Shown piece after piece: positions 44,174-52,132 of a stretch of DNA of 64,000 nt (its first letter is position 1; the number at the start of each line of letters is the position of its first letter). This stretch comes from Streptomyces sp. NRRL S-1022 (GTDB lineage Bacteria; Actinomycetota; Actinomycetes; Streptomycetales; Streptomycetaceae). The stretch lies in contig NZ_JOIU01000032.1 in the NCBI RefSeq assembly GCF_000720135.1, positions 21,689 through 85,688 of the forward strand, given 5' to 3'. The translations under genes and the position numbers were made by a program. The notes under the pieces are model-generated. The model had not been told where the DNA came from, ran no database searches, and saw nothing but the letters and a program-made list of their open reading frames with translations.

Positions 44174-44892
44174 CCACGACACTCGCCCCGCCGGCGAAGC
44201 CCTGGACCCCTGCCGAGTTCGAGGACCGCCTGCGCACGGTGGGTCAGGACCGGTACCACGACCGCCACCCCTTCAACCTCCGCATGCACCAGGGCGACCT
44301 CGACCCGGACGAGGTGCGCTGCTGGATCACCAACCGCTTCCACTACCAGCGCCACATCCCGGTCAAGGACGCGCTGATCACCGCGAAGCTGGACTCGTCG
44401 CGGCTGCGGCGCATGTGGCTGCGGCGGATCGAGGACCACGACGGACGCGGCGAGGGCGAGGGCGGCATCGAGCGCTGGCTGCGGCTGGGCGAGGCGGCCG
44501 GCCTAAACCGCCGGACCCTGCTGTCGGGCGAGACGGTGCTGCCGGGCGTCCGGCTGGCGGTGGAGGGGTACGTCAATTTCTGCCGCCTGCGCTCACCCCT
44601 GGAGGCCGTCGCCGCCTCGCTCACCGAGCTGACCGCCCCGGACCTGATGCGCCTGCGCATCGAGGCGTTCGAGCGCCACTACCCCTGGATCGCGTCGGAC
44701 GGGCTCGCCTACTTCCGTACCCGCGTCGACCAGGGCCGGCGCGACAGCGCCGAGGCGCTGGACCTCGTACTGCGGTGGGCCCGCACCCGCGAGGAGCAGG
44801 AACGGGCCGTGGCCGCGCTGTCCTTCAAGTGCGATGTGCTGTGGGCCCTGCTCGACGCCGTACAGCAGCACGGCGCGCGGGAGCGGGTGTGA
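44170..44892 (+). CDS. pqqC: PqqC, pyrroloquinoline-quinone synthase
   Basis: A 240-residue all-helical, cofactorless oxidase that performs the last oxidation and ring closure of PQQ. Recognised by FNLRMHQGDLDPDEVRCWIT, NRFHYQRHIPVKDALI, and helices containing FERHYPWI. The GTG at 44170 overlaps the pqqB stop, and its own stop overlaps pqqD by one base. Length fits the family. Confidence 0.95.
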   Translation: MTTTLAPPAKPWTPAEFEDRLRTVGQDRYHDRHPFNLRMHQGDLDPDEVRCWITNRFHYQRHIPVKDALITAKLDSSRLRRMWLRRIEDHDGRGEGEGGIERWLRLGEAAGLNRRTLLSGETVLPGVRLAVEGYVNFCRLRSPLEAVAASLTELTAPDLMRLRIEAFERHYPWIASDGLAYFRTRVDQGRRDSAEALDLVLRWARTREEQERAVAALSFKCDVLWALLDAVQQHGARERV

Positions 44893-45161
44893 TGCCGCAG
44901 TCCACGGACGAGTGGTGCCCCGCGCTCGCCCCCGCGCTGATGCTGCGGCACGACCCCGTGCGCGGCACGGACCTGCTGGTCCTGCCGGAACGCGTGGTCG
45001 TCCTCAAGGGACACGGCGGCACGGTGGTCGGCCTGTGCGACGGCACCCGCACCGTGCACGGCATCGTCGGCGAGCTGGCCGAGCGCTTCCCCGGCGCGCC
45101 GGTGGCCGGCACCGTCCCCGCCTTCCTCGACAGCCTGCGGCAGGAGGGCTGGCTGAAGTGA
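44892..45161 (+). CDS. pqqD: PqqD, RiPP recognition element and PqqA chaperone
   Basis: An 89-residue winged-helix protein that binds PqqA and presents it to PqqE. It shows PALAPALMLRHDPVRGTDLL, VLPERVVVLKGHGG and DGTRTVHGIVGELAERFPG. Start is ATG 44892 (TGATG overlap with pqqC) or GTG 44889. It overlaps pqqE by 4 bases. Confidence 0.93.
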   Translation: MPQSTDEWCPALAPALMLRHDPVRGTDLLVLPERVVVLKGHGGTVVGLCDGTRTVHGIVGELAERFPGAPVAGTVPAFLDSLRQEGWLK

Positions 45162-46315
45162 CCGCCCCCGTGAACCCCGGGCCCGCCGGAAGGACCGCAC
45201 CTCCGTGGGCCCTGCTCGCCGAACTCACCCACGCCTGCCCGCTGCACTGCCCGTACTGCTCCAACCCGCTGGAACTGGCGCGCCGGTCAGCGGAGTTGAG
45301 CACCGAGGAGTGGGCGGACGTACTGCGCCAAGCCGGTGAGCTGGGCGTCGTGCACACCCATCTCTCCGGCGGTGAGCCGCTGCTGCGCCCCGACCTGGAG
45401 CGGATCGTCGCCGCCGCCGAGGCCGCCGGGATCTACACCCAGCTGGTCACGAGCGGCACCGGCCTGGACGGGGCCCGGCTGGCCGCGCTCACCGCGGCGG
45501 GGCTGCGCAGCGTCCAGCTGTCCGTCCAGCACGCCGACCCGCGGGCCGGTGACCGCATCGCCGGACGCCCGTCCTCCTTCGTCGCGAAGGAACGTGCCGC
45601 GGCACTGGTCCGCGGCGCCGGGCTGCCGCTCGGTCTGAACGTCGTGCTGCACCGCGACAACCTCGACGCCGTCGACGCGCTCATCGACCTGGGCGTGGCC
45701 TGGGGCGCGGACCGTGTCGAGCTGGCCAACGCGCAGTTCTACGGCTGGGGCCTGCTCAACCGGGCCGCGCTGCTGCCCACCCGGGACCAACTGGCCGCAG
45801 CCCGGGAGACGGTGGAGCGCCGCAAGGAGCAACTCGCGGGCCGGATCGACCTGGTGTGGGTCGTCCCCGACTACTTCGACGGCGTGGCCAAGCCCTGCAT
45901 GGGCGGCTGGGGCGCGGTCTCGCTCACCGTTGCCCCGGACGGGACCGTCCTGCCGTGCCCGGCGGCCGCCTCCCTGCCGGACCTGGACCCGCCCACCGTC
46001 CGCGACCGTCCGCTCGCCTGGATCTGGGAGCACTCCGCGGCCTTCAACCGCTTCCGCGGCACCGACTGGATGACGGGACCGTGCGGCGGCTGCCCCCGCC
46101 GGGAGGAGGACTTCGGCGGCTGCCGCTGCCAGGCGTTCGCCCTCACCGGCGACGCCGCCCGCACCGATCCGGCGTGCGCGCTCTCCCCGGACCACCACCT
46201 GGTCCGCGAGCCGGCGGACGCCGGCCGGGCCGAGCCGCCGCCCTACGTCTACCGCCGCCCCGGGGCGGTACCGGCACCGGCACCGGCCCCCACCGCCCTC
46301 ACGGCGGACGGCTGA
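45158..46315 (+). CDS. pqqE: PqqE, radical SAM glutamate-tyrosine cross-linking enzyme
   Basis: A 385-residue radical SAM protein that forms the Glu-Tyr C-C bond in PqqA. The CxxxCxxC cluster is Cys27, Cys31, Cys34 (THACPLHCPYCSN). SGGEPLLRPDL is the GGE motif for SAM. SPASM cysteines follow (CMGGWGAVSL; GPCGGCPRREEDFGGCRCQ). The C-terminus is extended and Pro/Ala-rich. It is the last gene of the operon, ahead of a strong hairpin. No pqqF protease gene is adjacent, as in many genomes. Confidence 0.95.
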   Translation: MTAPVNPGPAGRTAPPWALLAELTHACPLHCPYCSNPLELARRSAELSTEEWADVLRQAGELGVVHTHLSGGEPLLRPDLERIVAAAEAAGIYTQLVTSGTGLDGARLAALTAAGLRSVQLSVQHADPRAGDRIAGRPSSFVAKERAAALVRGAGLPLGLNVVLHRDNLDAVDALIDLGVAWGADRVELANAQFYGWGLLNRAALLPTRDQLAAARETVERRKEQLAGRIDLVWVVPDYFDGVAKPCMGGWGAVSLTVAPDGTVLPCPAAASLPDLDPPTVRDRPLAWIWEHSAAFNRFRGTDWMTGPCGGCPRREEDFGGCRCQAFALTGDAARTDPACALSPDHHLVREPADAGRAEPPPYVYRRPGAVPAPAPAPTALTADG

Positions 46316-46338
46316 CCCGGCCCGGCCCGGTCGTGCGC

Positions 46339-46366
46339 CCGGGCGCGGGCCTAGGCCCGCGCCCGG
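46339..46366. terminator. 13-bp hairpin overlapping the stop of the convergent gene
   Basis: CCGGGCGCGGGCC (46339-46351), TA, GGCCCGCGCCCGG (46354-46366), perfectly complementary. It lies 23 bases after the pqqE stop and spans the stop codon and final codons of the convergent DUF3291 gene, so it can serve both transcripts. Confidence 0.75.
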
Positions 46367-46818
46367 ACCGGTGCCGGGTGCGGGTCGCGGAAGGTGAAGG
46401 CCTCGGGGCCCGGGCCGTGTTCGCGGAGTATCGCGATCCGCTGCATCGCCTCGGCGACGGTCGGGCGGTGGCCGGCCGGGACCCACCACATGGCCTGGTG
46501 CGCCTCGGCCGAGCGGCGGAACCACTCCCGGCGGCGGCTCAGCACGCGCAGGTGATCGCTGTGGTACGTGAAGTTCCGCAGGGCTTCGATCGATTCCCAG
46601 ACCGAGCAGTTGAACAGCAGCAGCGCGTCGTTGCCGTCGGGACGGATGCCGGTCGCGTCCGCGCCGCCGCCGTCGACCAGGCGCCAGACGAAGCCGGGGC
46701 TGCGGTCGGCGAGTGCGTTGATCTCCGGCTGCTGGGCGACGAAGTCGGCCAACTCGGGGCTGTCCAGCGGGGCGACGATGCGGCCGATGTTGACCTGCGC
46801 CAAGTGATGCTCAGTCAT
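46351..46818 (-). CDS. DUF3291-family protein
   Basis: A 155-residue soluble protein. HLAQVNIGRIVAPLDSPEL at the N-terminus and LLFNCSVWESIEALRNFTYH, HSDHLRVLSRRREWFRR are typical of DUF3291, an ABM-like ferredoxin-fold family of unknown function. ATG 46818 starts the conserved part; a TTG at 46854 would add 12 residues. It follows the regulator at 46851 on the same strand with a 32-base gap. Confidence 0.85.
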   Translation of the reverse strand: MTEHHLAQVNIGRIVAPLDSPELADFVAQQPEINALADRSPGFVWRLVDGGGADATGIRPDGNDALLLFNCSVWESIEALRNFTYHSDHLRVLSRRREWFRRSAEAHQAMWWVPAGHRPTVAEAMQRIAILREHGPGPEAFTFRDPHPAPVRARA

Positions 46819-46850
46819 GGGGCAAGCATGACCCGGCCGCACCTCTATAG

Positions 46851-47534
46851 TCAATCAGATTTCTTTTTAGAAAGGCTCACGCAGCAGCCGCCGGGACACG
46901 GGTCCATCGCCGGTGACCACGGCTCGGGCGTCAGACCCTCGATGAGCGCCAGGTTCATCCCGCAGATCAGGGCGGGGAACTCCGTCGCCAGAGCGTGGAA
47001 GGGGCAGTTGCGCAGCCGCAGCGTCTCCCCGTCCCGGAACGGCTCGTAGCCGCGGGCCCGCAGCGCCGCCACCACATCGCCGGCGCGCGCGGCAGGCTGC
47101 GCCGCGCCCGCCGACCTCGCCGCGGCCTGGAGTTCCCGGTCCAGCCCGGCGTTCTCCACCACCTCGGCCAGCAGCCGGCCGGCATCGCCGTACGACCGCG
47201 GCGGCACCGAGACGGCATGCTCCCCCTCGGCGCGCCGGTACAGCTTCGCCGGCCGGCCCGCGCCGGGGCCGGTGCGCCCGGACAGCCGCCGGAACGACAC
47301 GGCCAGCAGCCCGGCCTCGACCAGCTTGTCCAGGTGGAAGGCGGCCAGCGACCGGGAGATCCCGGCCGCCTCCGCGGCCGCGTCGCGGCCCACCTCCTCC
47401 GGTGCGGCGGCCACATGGCGGTAGAGCCTGCGGCGCACGGGGTCACTCAGCATGCCCAGCACGTCGAACGTGGAGTCTTCGGTTGTGGAGCCTTCGGCTG
47501 TGAATTCCGTGTCCGTGGAGTCTTCGTCAGTCAC
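46851..47534 (-). CDS. ArsR/COG2345-type winged-helix regulator with C-terminal Cys-rich domain
   Basis: A 227-residue protein. The N-terminal winged helix (FDVLGMLSDPVRRRLYRHVA; SRSLAAFHLDKLVEAGLL) is followed by a second domain ending NCPFHALATEFPALICGMNL and DPCPGGCCVSLSKKK. The four or five Cys there resemble the cluster region of SufR-like COG2345 regulators, so an Fe-S cluster or metal is possible. The start is GTG 47534 with no clear SD. It probably controls itself and the DUF3291 gene. Confidence 0.8.
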   Translation of the reverse strand: MTDEDSTDTEFTAEGSTTEDSTFDVLGMLSDPVRRRLYRHVAAAPEEVGRDAAAEAAGISRSLAAFHLDKLVEAGLLAVSFRRLSGRTGPGAGRPAKLYRRAEGEHAVSVPPRSYGDAGRLLAEVVENAGLDRELQAAARSAGAAQPAARAGDVVAALRARGYEPFRDGETLRLRNCPFHALATEFPALICGMNLALIEGLTPEPWSPAMDPCPGGCCVSLSKKKSD

Positions 47535-47565
47535 GGACCGACTCTATGACCAACGAGGACTGCGG

Positions 47566-48375
47566 AAAGGGGTCGGGGTCCTGATCCTCGACGCCGCCGA
47601 CACCCGGGCGCTGCGCTCCTCCGTCCGGGAGGCGCACGTGGCGGGCGTCCCCGTCGTCGCGTACGACCGGCTCGCCGAGGGGCCGGTCTCGGGTTTCGTC
47701 AGCTTCGACGGCGCGCAGGTCGGCCGGCTCCAGGCGGGGCCCTGCTCCAGGTCATGGGCACCAGGGCGCACGGCGGGAACGTGGTCGTGCTGAACGGCGA
47801 TCCGGCCAGCCCGAACGCGGCCTGGTTCAGTAAGGGCGCGCTGTCCGTCCTCACCGGCAGGGTCAGGATTACCACGTCGTACGACGTCCAGGGCTGGAGC
47901 ACGGCAATCGCCCACGCCGACATGTCCGCGGCCCTCGCGGCCGTGTGCCCGGAACGGATCGACGGCGTCCTGGCGGCCGACGACGCGATAGCCGCGGGTG
48001 TCATCTCCGCCTACAAGGGCGCCCACGTCCGCAGGCTCCCTCCCGTCACCGGCCAGGACGCCGACCTCGACGCCGTACGACGCATCCTCAGGGGCGAGCA
48101 GTACATGACCGCCTGCAAACCGTTCCGGGCGGAGGCCGACGCGGTCGCCGCGACGGCCGGTCAGCCTGGGACGCGGCCGCGATCCGCGCGGCCTCGCCAC
48201 GACGGCGGTCGACAGCCCCACCACGAAGCACATCCCGGCCGTGCTGCCCACACCGCGCGCGGTGACCGTCGACACCATCGAGGAGACGCTCGTGCAGGAC
48301 GGCGGCTACACCATCGGCCAGATCTGCACCCGGCAACTGCGGGGACGGCCGCTGTGCGCGGGGAGCTCTCGACCC
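47566..48375 (+). pseudogene. Broken sugar ABC-transporter substrate-binding protein gene (XylF-like)
   Basis: Three frames together spell part of a periplasmic sugar-binding protein. Frame 1 has GVLILDAADTRALRSSVREA and AGVPVVAYDRLAEGPVSGFV. After a shift near 47740 the next frame has GGNVVVLNGDPASPNAAWFS, ALSVLTGRV and VLAADDAIAAGVISAYKGAH, PPVTGQDADLDAVRRILRGE. After a second shift near 48150-48190 another has DSPTTKHIPAVLPTPRAVTV and GGYTIGQICT. The signal peptide and first third are missing, and no permease or ATPase genes adjoin. It is a decaying remnant. Confidence 0.85.
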
Positions 48376-48411
48376 GGGTCTTCCCCGGCCCCGGCTCCCG
48401 GGGGCGCGTGG

Positions 48412-49368
48412 CTACGCGTGCAGGAAGTCGACGAGCGCCGCGTTCACCTCGTGGGGTCGTTCCTGCTGGGTCCAGTGTCCGCAGCCCGCCAGCTTCAGGG
48501 GCGGACGCCGCAGGCTGGGCATCAGGTCGGGGAGTTTCGCGATGAGTTCGGGGGTGCCGGGGAACGCGGGGACGACGTCGCGGTCGCCGTAGACGTACAG
48601 GGCGGGCGGGGTGACGACGGCTCCGTGCCAGGCAGCGGTCAGTTCCCAGTTGCGGTCCAGGTTGCGGTACCAGTTGAGTGCTCCGGTGAAGCCCTGGGAG
48701 AAGCTCTCGGTGAGCGCGTCCAGGTCCTCCTCGGTGAACCAGTCCGGCAGCACCTCCGGCTCCGGCATGGTGGCGAGCCAGCCCCGCTCGGGGTCGACCA
48801 GCGGCTGCCTGCCCGTGCCGGCGTCGGGTGAGTCCCCTGAGCCCCAGTAGAAGATCTTCCGCAGGGTGGTGCGCGGGTCCTCGGCGAACTCGGCGTCGGC
48901 GACACCGGGGCGGCTGAAGTAGTTCCAGTAGAAGCGGCCGTCGAACCTCTCGGCCATGGCGGCCAGCGGCGGGCGGGTCCCGCGGAAGGGCGGCGGCACG
49001 CTCAGGCCGGCCACCCCGAGCACCACGTCCGGGCGCAGCAGCGCGGTGTGCCAGGCGACCGGCGCCCCCCAGTCGTGTCCGACGACGTACGCCTTCTCCT
49101 CGCCGAGGGCGTGGATCAGTCCGACGACGTCGCCGACCAGGTGCAGGATGGTGTACGCGTCGACGTTCTCGGGATGGTCGCTGCGGCCGTAGCCGCGCTG
49201 GTCGGGGGCCACCACGCGGAAACCGGCGTCGGCCAGCGGGCCGAACTGGTGCTGCCAGGAGTGCCAGGACTCGGGGAAGCCGTGCAGGAGCACCACCAGC
49301 GGGCCGCTGCCCTGTTCGGCGATGTGCAGCCGGATGCCGTTCACGTCGACCATGCGATGTTCAACCAT
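48412..49368 (-). CDS. Alpha/beta hydrolase, epoxide hydrolase-like
   Basis: A 318-residue alpha/beta hydrolase. VLLHGFPESWHSWQHQF carries the HGxP oxyanion motif of epoxide hydrolases. The nucleophile Asp is in VVGHDWGAPVAWH, the lid contains FYWNYFSRPGVADAEF, and the late catalytic Asp and His are probably in YGDRDVVP and AGCGHWTQQERP. Lid Tyr residues typical of epoxide hydrolases are plausible. The ATG at 49368 is chosen over the in-frame ATG at 49353. It lies directly after the flavoprotein pseudogene, whose reading frame runs into it. Confidence 0.87.
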   Translation of the reverse strand: MVEHRMVDVNGIRLHIAEQGSGPLVVLLHGFPESWHSWQHQFGPLADAGFRVVAPDQRGYGRSDHPENVDAYTILHLVGDVVGLIHALGEEKAYVVGHDWGAPVAWHTALLRPDVVLGVAGLSVPPPFRGTRPPLAAMAERFDGRFYWNYFSRPGVADAEFAEDPRTTLRKIFYWGSGDSPDAGTGRQPLVDPERGWLATMPEPEVLPDWFTEEDLDALTESFSQGFTGALNWYRNLDRNWELTAAWHGAVVTPPALYVYGDRDVVPAFPGTPELIAKLPDLMPSLRRPPLKLAGCGHWTQQERPHEVNAALVDFLHA

Positions 49369-49430
49369 GTGTCCGAGCGTACGCGCGGTGATCTTCGGAC
49401 GGCGGTACCGCTTCCAGGCCTGTCGTGCCG

Positions 49431-50632
49431 TCAGTACACGTTCCGGACCTGGCGTTTGTCGGCGGACAGACGCCTGACGTAGGCGGCGGGCCTCCTCGGC
49501 GTCCATGCCGCCGTGGTGGACGACGCTGTCCCGCAGCGCCTGGCCGACGTCCTTGGCCATGCGTCCCGCGTCGCCGCAGACGTAGAAGTGGGCGCCGTCC
49601 CGGAGCCACTGCCACAGGCGGGGGCCGTGCTCGCGCATCCGGTCCCGGACGTAGATCTTGTTGCGCTGGTCGCGGGAGAAGGCGAGGTCGAGACGGTCGA
49701 GGTGGCCGGACGCCCGGTACGCCTCCAGCTCCTCGCGGTGGTAGAAGTCGGTGGCCCGGCGCTGTTCGCCGAAGAAGAGCCAGTTGGGTCCGGTGTGGCC
49801 GCGGGCCAGGCGGTCTTCGAGGAAGCCGATGAAGGGGGCCACGCCGGTTCCGGGGCCGGCCATGATCATGGGGTGGCGGGGTCGGCGGGCGGGCGGAAGC
49901 GCGGGGCGCGCTGCACGAAGACCTGGACCGGGCCGTCGTCGGCGCAGTCGGCGAGGTAGGTGGAGCAGACGCCCTTGCGGTCCCGGCCCAGGTCGTTGGT
50001 GTAGCGGACGACCGAGACGGTGAGCCGGACCCCGCCGGGATGCGCGAGCGGGCCGGAGGCGATGGAGTACAGCCGGGGCTGGAGGCGCCCCGGCACCCCC
50101 GCCCAGTCCGCGGCGGAGGCCCGGACGGGATACGCGGCGACGAGGTCGGCGGCCTGCTTGCCCCAGCTCCACTGCGCCGGCGCGTCCTTGTTGTCCGGGC
50201 GCAGCAGCCGCTTGAGGTCGTGGCTGCCGGTGCGCTCTGCCACGAACCTGAGCAGGCCGGTGGTGACGCGGGCGATGTCCAGACGGGTGCGCAGGGCCTC
50301 TTCGAGCGGCAGCGGCGTGCCGTCGCCGAGGTCCACAAGCTCGCCGGGGGGCGCCGAGTCCGGTGAGCGTGAGCCATTCGGCGACCAGCCCGGCGCTGTT
50401 GGCCGGCCACACATCGAGTGCGTCACCGGCGTCGTAGGCGAGTTCGCCGCCGCGGGCGGCGACGAACTCCTCGTCGGTGTGGCCGTTCACGACCAGCAGG
50501 TGCAGCAGGCCGTTCAGCAGCGCGAGATCGGTACCGGGCCTGATCTGCAGGAACAGGTCGGTCTTGGCGGCGGTGGCGGTGCGGCGCGGGTCGACGACGA
50601 TCAGCCTGGCGCCCGCCGACCGCACCGAGGCG
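49431..50632 (-). pseudogene. Remnant of a nitrate reductase/sulfite reductase flavoprotein fusion
   Basis: Read on the minus strand from 50632: a piece of a molybdopterin oxidoreductase (RLIVVDPRRTATAAKTDLFL, RPGTDLALLNGLLHLLV) joins directly to the FAD part of a CysJ-like flavoprotein (ELAYDAGDALDVWPANS). After a shift near 50348 comes PLPLEEALRTRLDIARVTTG and LQPRLYSIASGPLAHPGG. After another near 49868 the NADP part follows (MIMAGPGTGVAPFIGFLEDR, HFYVCGDAGRMAKDVG). A third shift near 49470 is needed to reach the ending YVRRLSADKRQVRNVY and a stop at 49431. The 5' end and the whole region between the two domains are gone. Confidence 0.88.
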
Positions 50633-52021
50633 TCACCGCTGCGTGTCCGGGAGCAGCAGCACGGTGTTGGAGACGCCTCCCGCCGCGGTGTTCACCGGCG
50701 CGACGGCGGGGTCCGCCTCCGGGCCGGGATGGCGGACGTAGGCGCCCGCGATCCGGCCGTCCAGCAGGAACGGGGAGACGACGGAGGGTACGTGGGCCAC
50801 CTTCCGGGCGCCGTCGCGGCCGCGGAAGTGCATCCGGGTGCGGTCGGGCACGACCCGGCGCTGGAGGACGAGCGTGTGCTCGCGTGACCGCCGCGTCAGC
50901 AGGCCGAGCCACTCCCGTGCGGTCACCTGGTGCCCGGCGACGAAGCCGGCGCCGCCACGGCCGCACGAGGGTTTGACGACGAGTCCGGTCTGCTCCCGCG
51001 CGGCGCGCTCCAGGACACCGCGCCGCAGCTCGGGAGACTGCCCGGGGCCCAGCCAGGCCGTCCACGGCACATGCGCGAGGATCAGCTCGCGGTCCGCGGG
51101 CTCGTACAGGTCCAGATCCTCGTGCATCCAGGCCAGCACCTGCTTGGCGCTCAGCAGGCACGCCGCTTCGGGGACGAACAGCCGCACGCTGCCGGCCAGG
51201 ACCGCGGCGCGCAGGACGCCGACGGAGCCGGCGTCCGCCAGCACCGCACTGGTGAACTGGTTGAAGACCACGTCGATGCGGTCGTCGCCGACCCACAGCC
51301 CGTCCGCGCCGCCGCGCACCTCGGACAGGTCCGCGACACACACGTCGAGGGCCGCCTCCCGGGCGGCCGCCGCGGCCGGCCGCAGATAGCGGCGCAGGGC
51401 GCGGGTGTCGTCCAGTTTCGCCGCGATGCCCGAGGTCGCCCGCCAGGTGGGGACGAGCGCCCGGCTCCGTCCGCCGCCGGCCGCCGGCGCGGCTCCGGCC
51501 AGGCAGGCCGCCCGCGCCCGCAGGGTCGACGGCGGCTCGGCCAGGGCGCCGTCCCGCCAGCCGCGGGCGAACGCCGCGCTGCGCTGCTCCAGGCCCGGGA
51601 CGCCGTAGATGTTGGGGCCGATGTTCAGCTCGACGAACCACGGCGTACCGCCGGTCAGCAGCGCGTCCGGACGGGCCAGGCGCAGCAGGGCGGCGGCGGA
51701 CAGCCGCTGCGACGGGTCGAGGAGCCGCAGGTCGCGGTGGTCGTGCAGGGCCCGGTACAGCTCACCGGCGGTCCCGGCCCGCCGCCGGCACGCGAGCAGG
51801 GCGCAGCGGAGCACGCCTGCCGCCAGCGCGCCGAACCGGTGGTAGGCCGCCTCGGAGAACACCAGCGGGCGCAGCGCCTCCCAGCTGCCCGGCAGGGCGT
51901 CGAGGACCCACCAGTCGGCCTCGGCGCTCCGGCGCAGCAGCTCCGCGCGGGCCCCGCCCGGCAGCCGGTGCCACAGGTCGTGCAGGGCCGCTCCCGAACC
52001 GCACCGCGCGTATGCCTCCAT
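50633..52021 (-). CDS. ATP-grasp-like protein (circularly permuted type), possible peptide ligase
   Basis: A 462-residue protein that looks like an ATP-grasp enzyme. Near residue 360 GLVVKPSCGRGGAGFVAGHQ fits the glycine-rich ATP-binding loop with its Lys, and WFVELNIGPNIYGVPGLEQR (about 128-147) could hold the metal-binding Glu/Asn, an order consistent with circular permutation as in glutathionylspermidine synthase-like enzymes. DLDLYEPADRELILAHVPWT precedes the loop. I do not recognise a characterised member; PGM1-like peptide ligases are a comparison. It starts 33 bases after a 25-codon peptide gene. A short GGAAG is 2 bases from the ATG, so coupling to that gene is plausible. Confidence 0.65.
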   Translation of the reverse strand: MEAYARCGSGAALHDLWHRLPGGARAELLRRSAEADWWVLDALPGSWEALRPLVFSEAAYHRFGALAAGVLRCALLACRRRAGTAGELYRALHDHRDLRLLDPSQRLSAAALLRLARPDALLTGGTPWFVELNIGPNIYGVPGLEQRSAAFARGWRDGALAEPPSTLRARAACLAGAAPAAGGGRSRALVPTWRATSGIAAKLDDTRALRRYLRPAAAAAREAALDVCVADLSEVRGGADGLWVGDDRIDVVFNQFTSAVLADAGSVGVLRAAVLAGSVRLFVPEAACLLSAKQVLAWMHEDLDLYEPADRELILAHVPWTAWLGPGQSPELRRGVLERAAREQTGLVVKPSCGRGGAGFVAGHQVTAREWLGLLTRRSREHTLVLQRRVVPDRTRMHFRGRDGARKVAHVPSVVSPFLLDGRIAGAYVRHPGPEADPAVAPVNTAAGGVSNTVLLLPDTQR

Positions 52022-52054
52022 CGCTTCCGACGGTAAGCCGGGGCGGGCCGCCCC

Positions 52055-52132
52055 TCATCCCGGGCTCGTCTTGTAGCGCCGGTCGTCCATGGGCTCGAAG
52101 TAACTCTCCCGGGGCGCGGTGGAGCTGGGCAC
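52055..52132 (-). CDS. 25-residue putative peptide (possible precursor for the ATP-grasp enzyme)
   Basis: GTG 52132 to TGA 52055 encodes MPSSTAPRESYFEPM followed by DDRRYKTSPG. GGAGAAG lies 9 bases upstream of the GTG, a good streptomycete ribosome binding site, and the codons are G/C-ending except AGT. The gene is on the same strand as the ATP-grasp gene with 33 bases between. The Asp/Arg/Lys/Thr/Ser side chains in the last ten residues would suit ester or amide formation, but the sequence matches no graspetide core consensus that I know. It could also be a leader peptide or chance. Confidence 0.45.
   Translation of the reverse strand: MPSSTAPRESYFEPMDDRRYKTSPG

Noticed and set aside
47754..48545. 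Intact 263-codon gene
   Set aside because: Only its middle matches a sugar-binding protein; the ends are in other frames, so it is part of a pseudogene.
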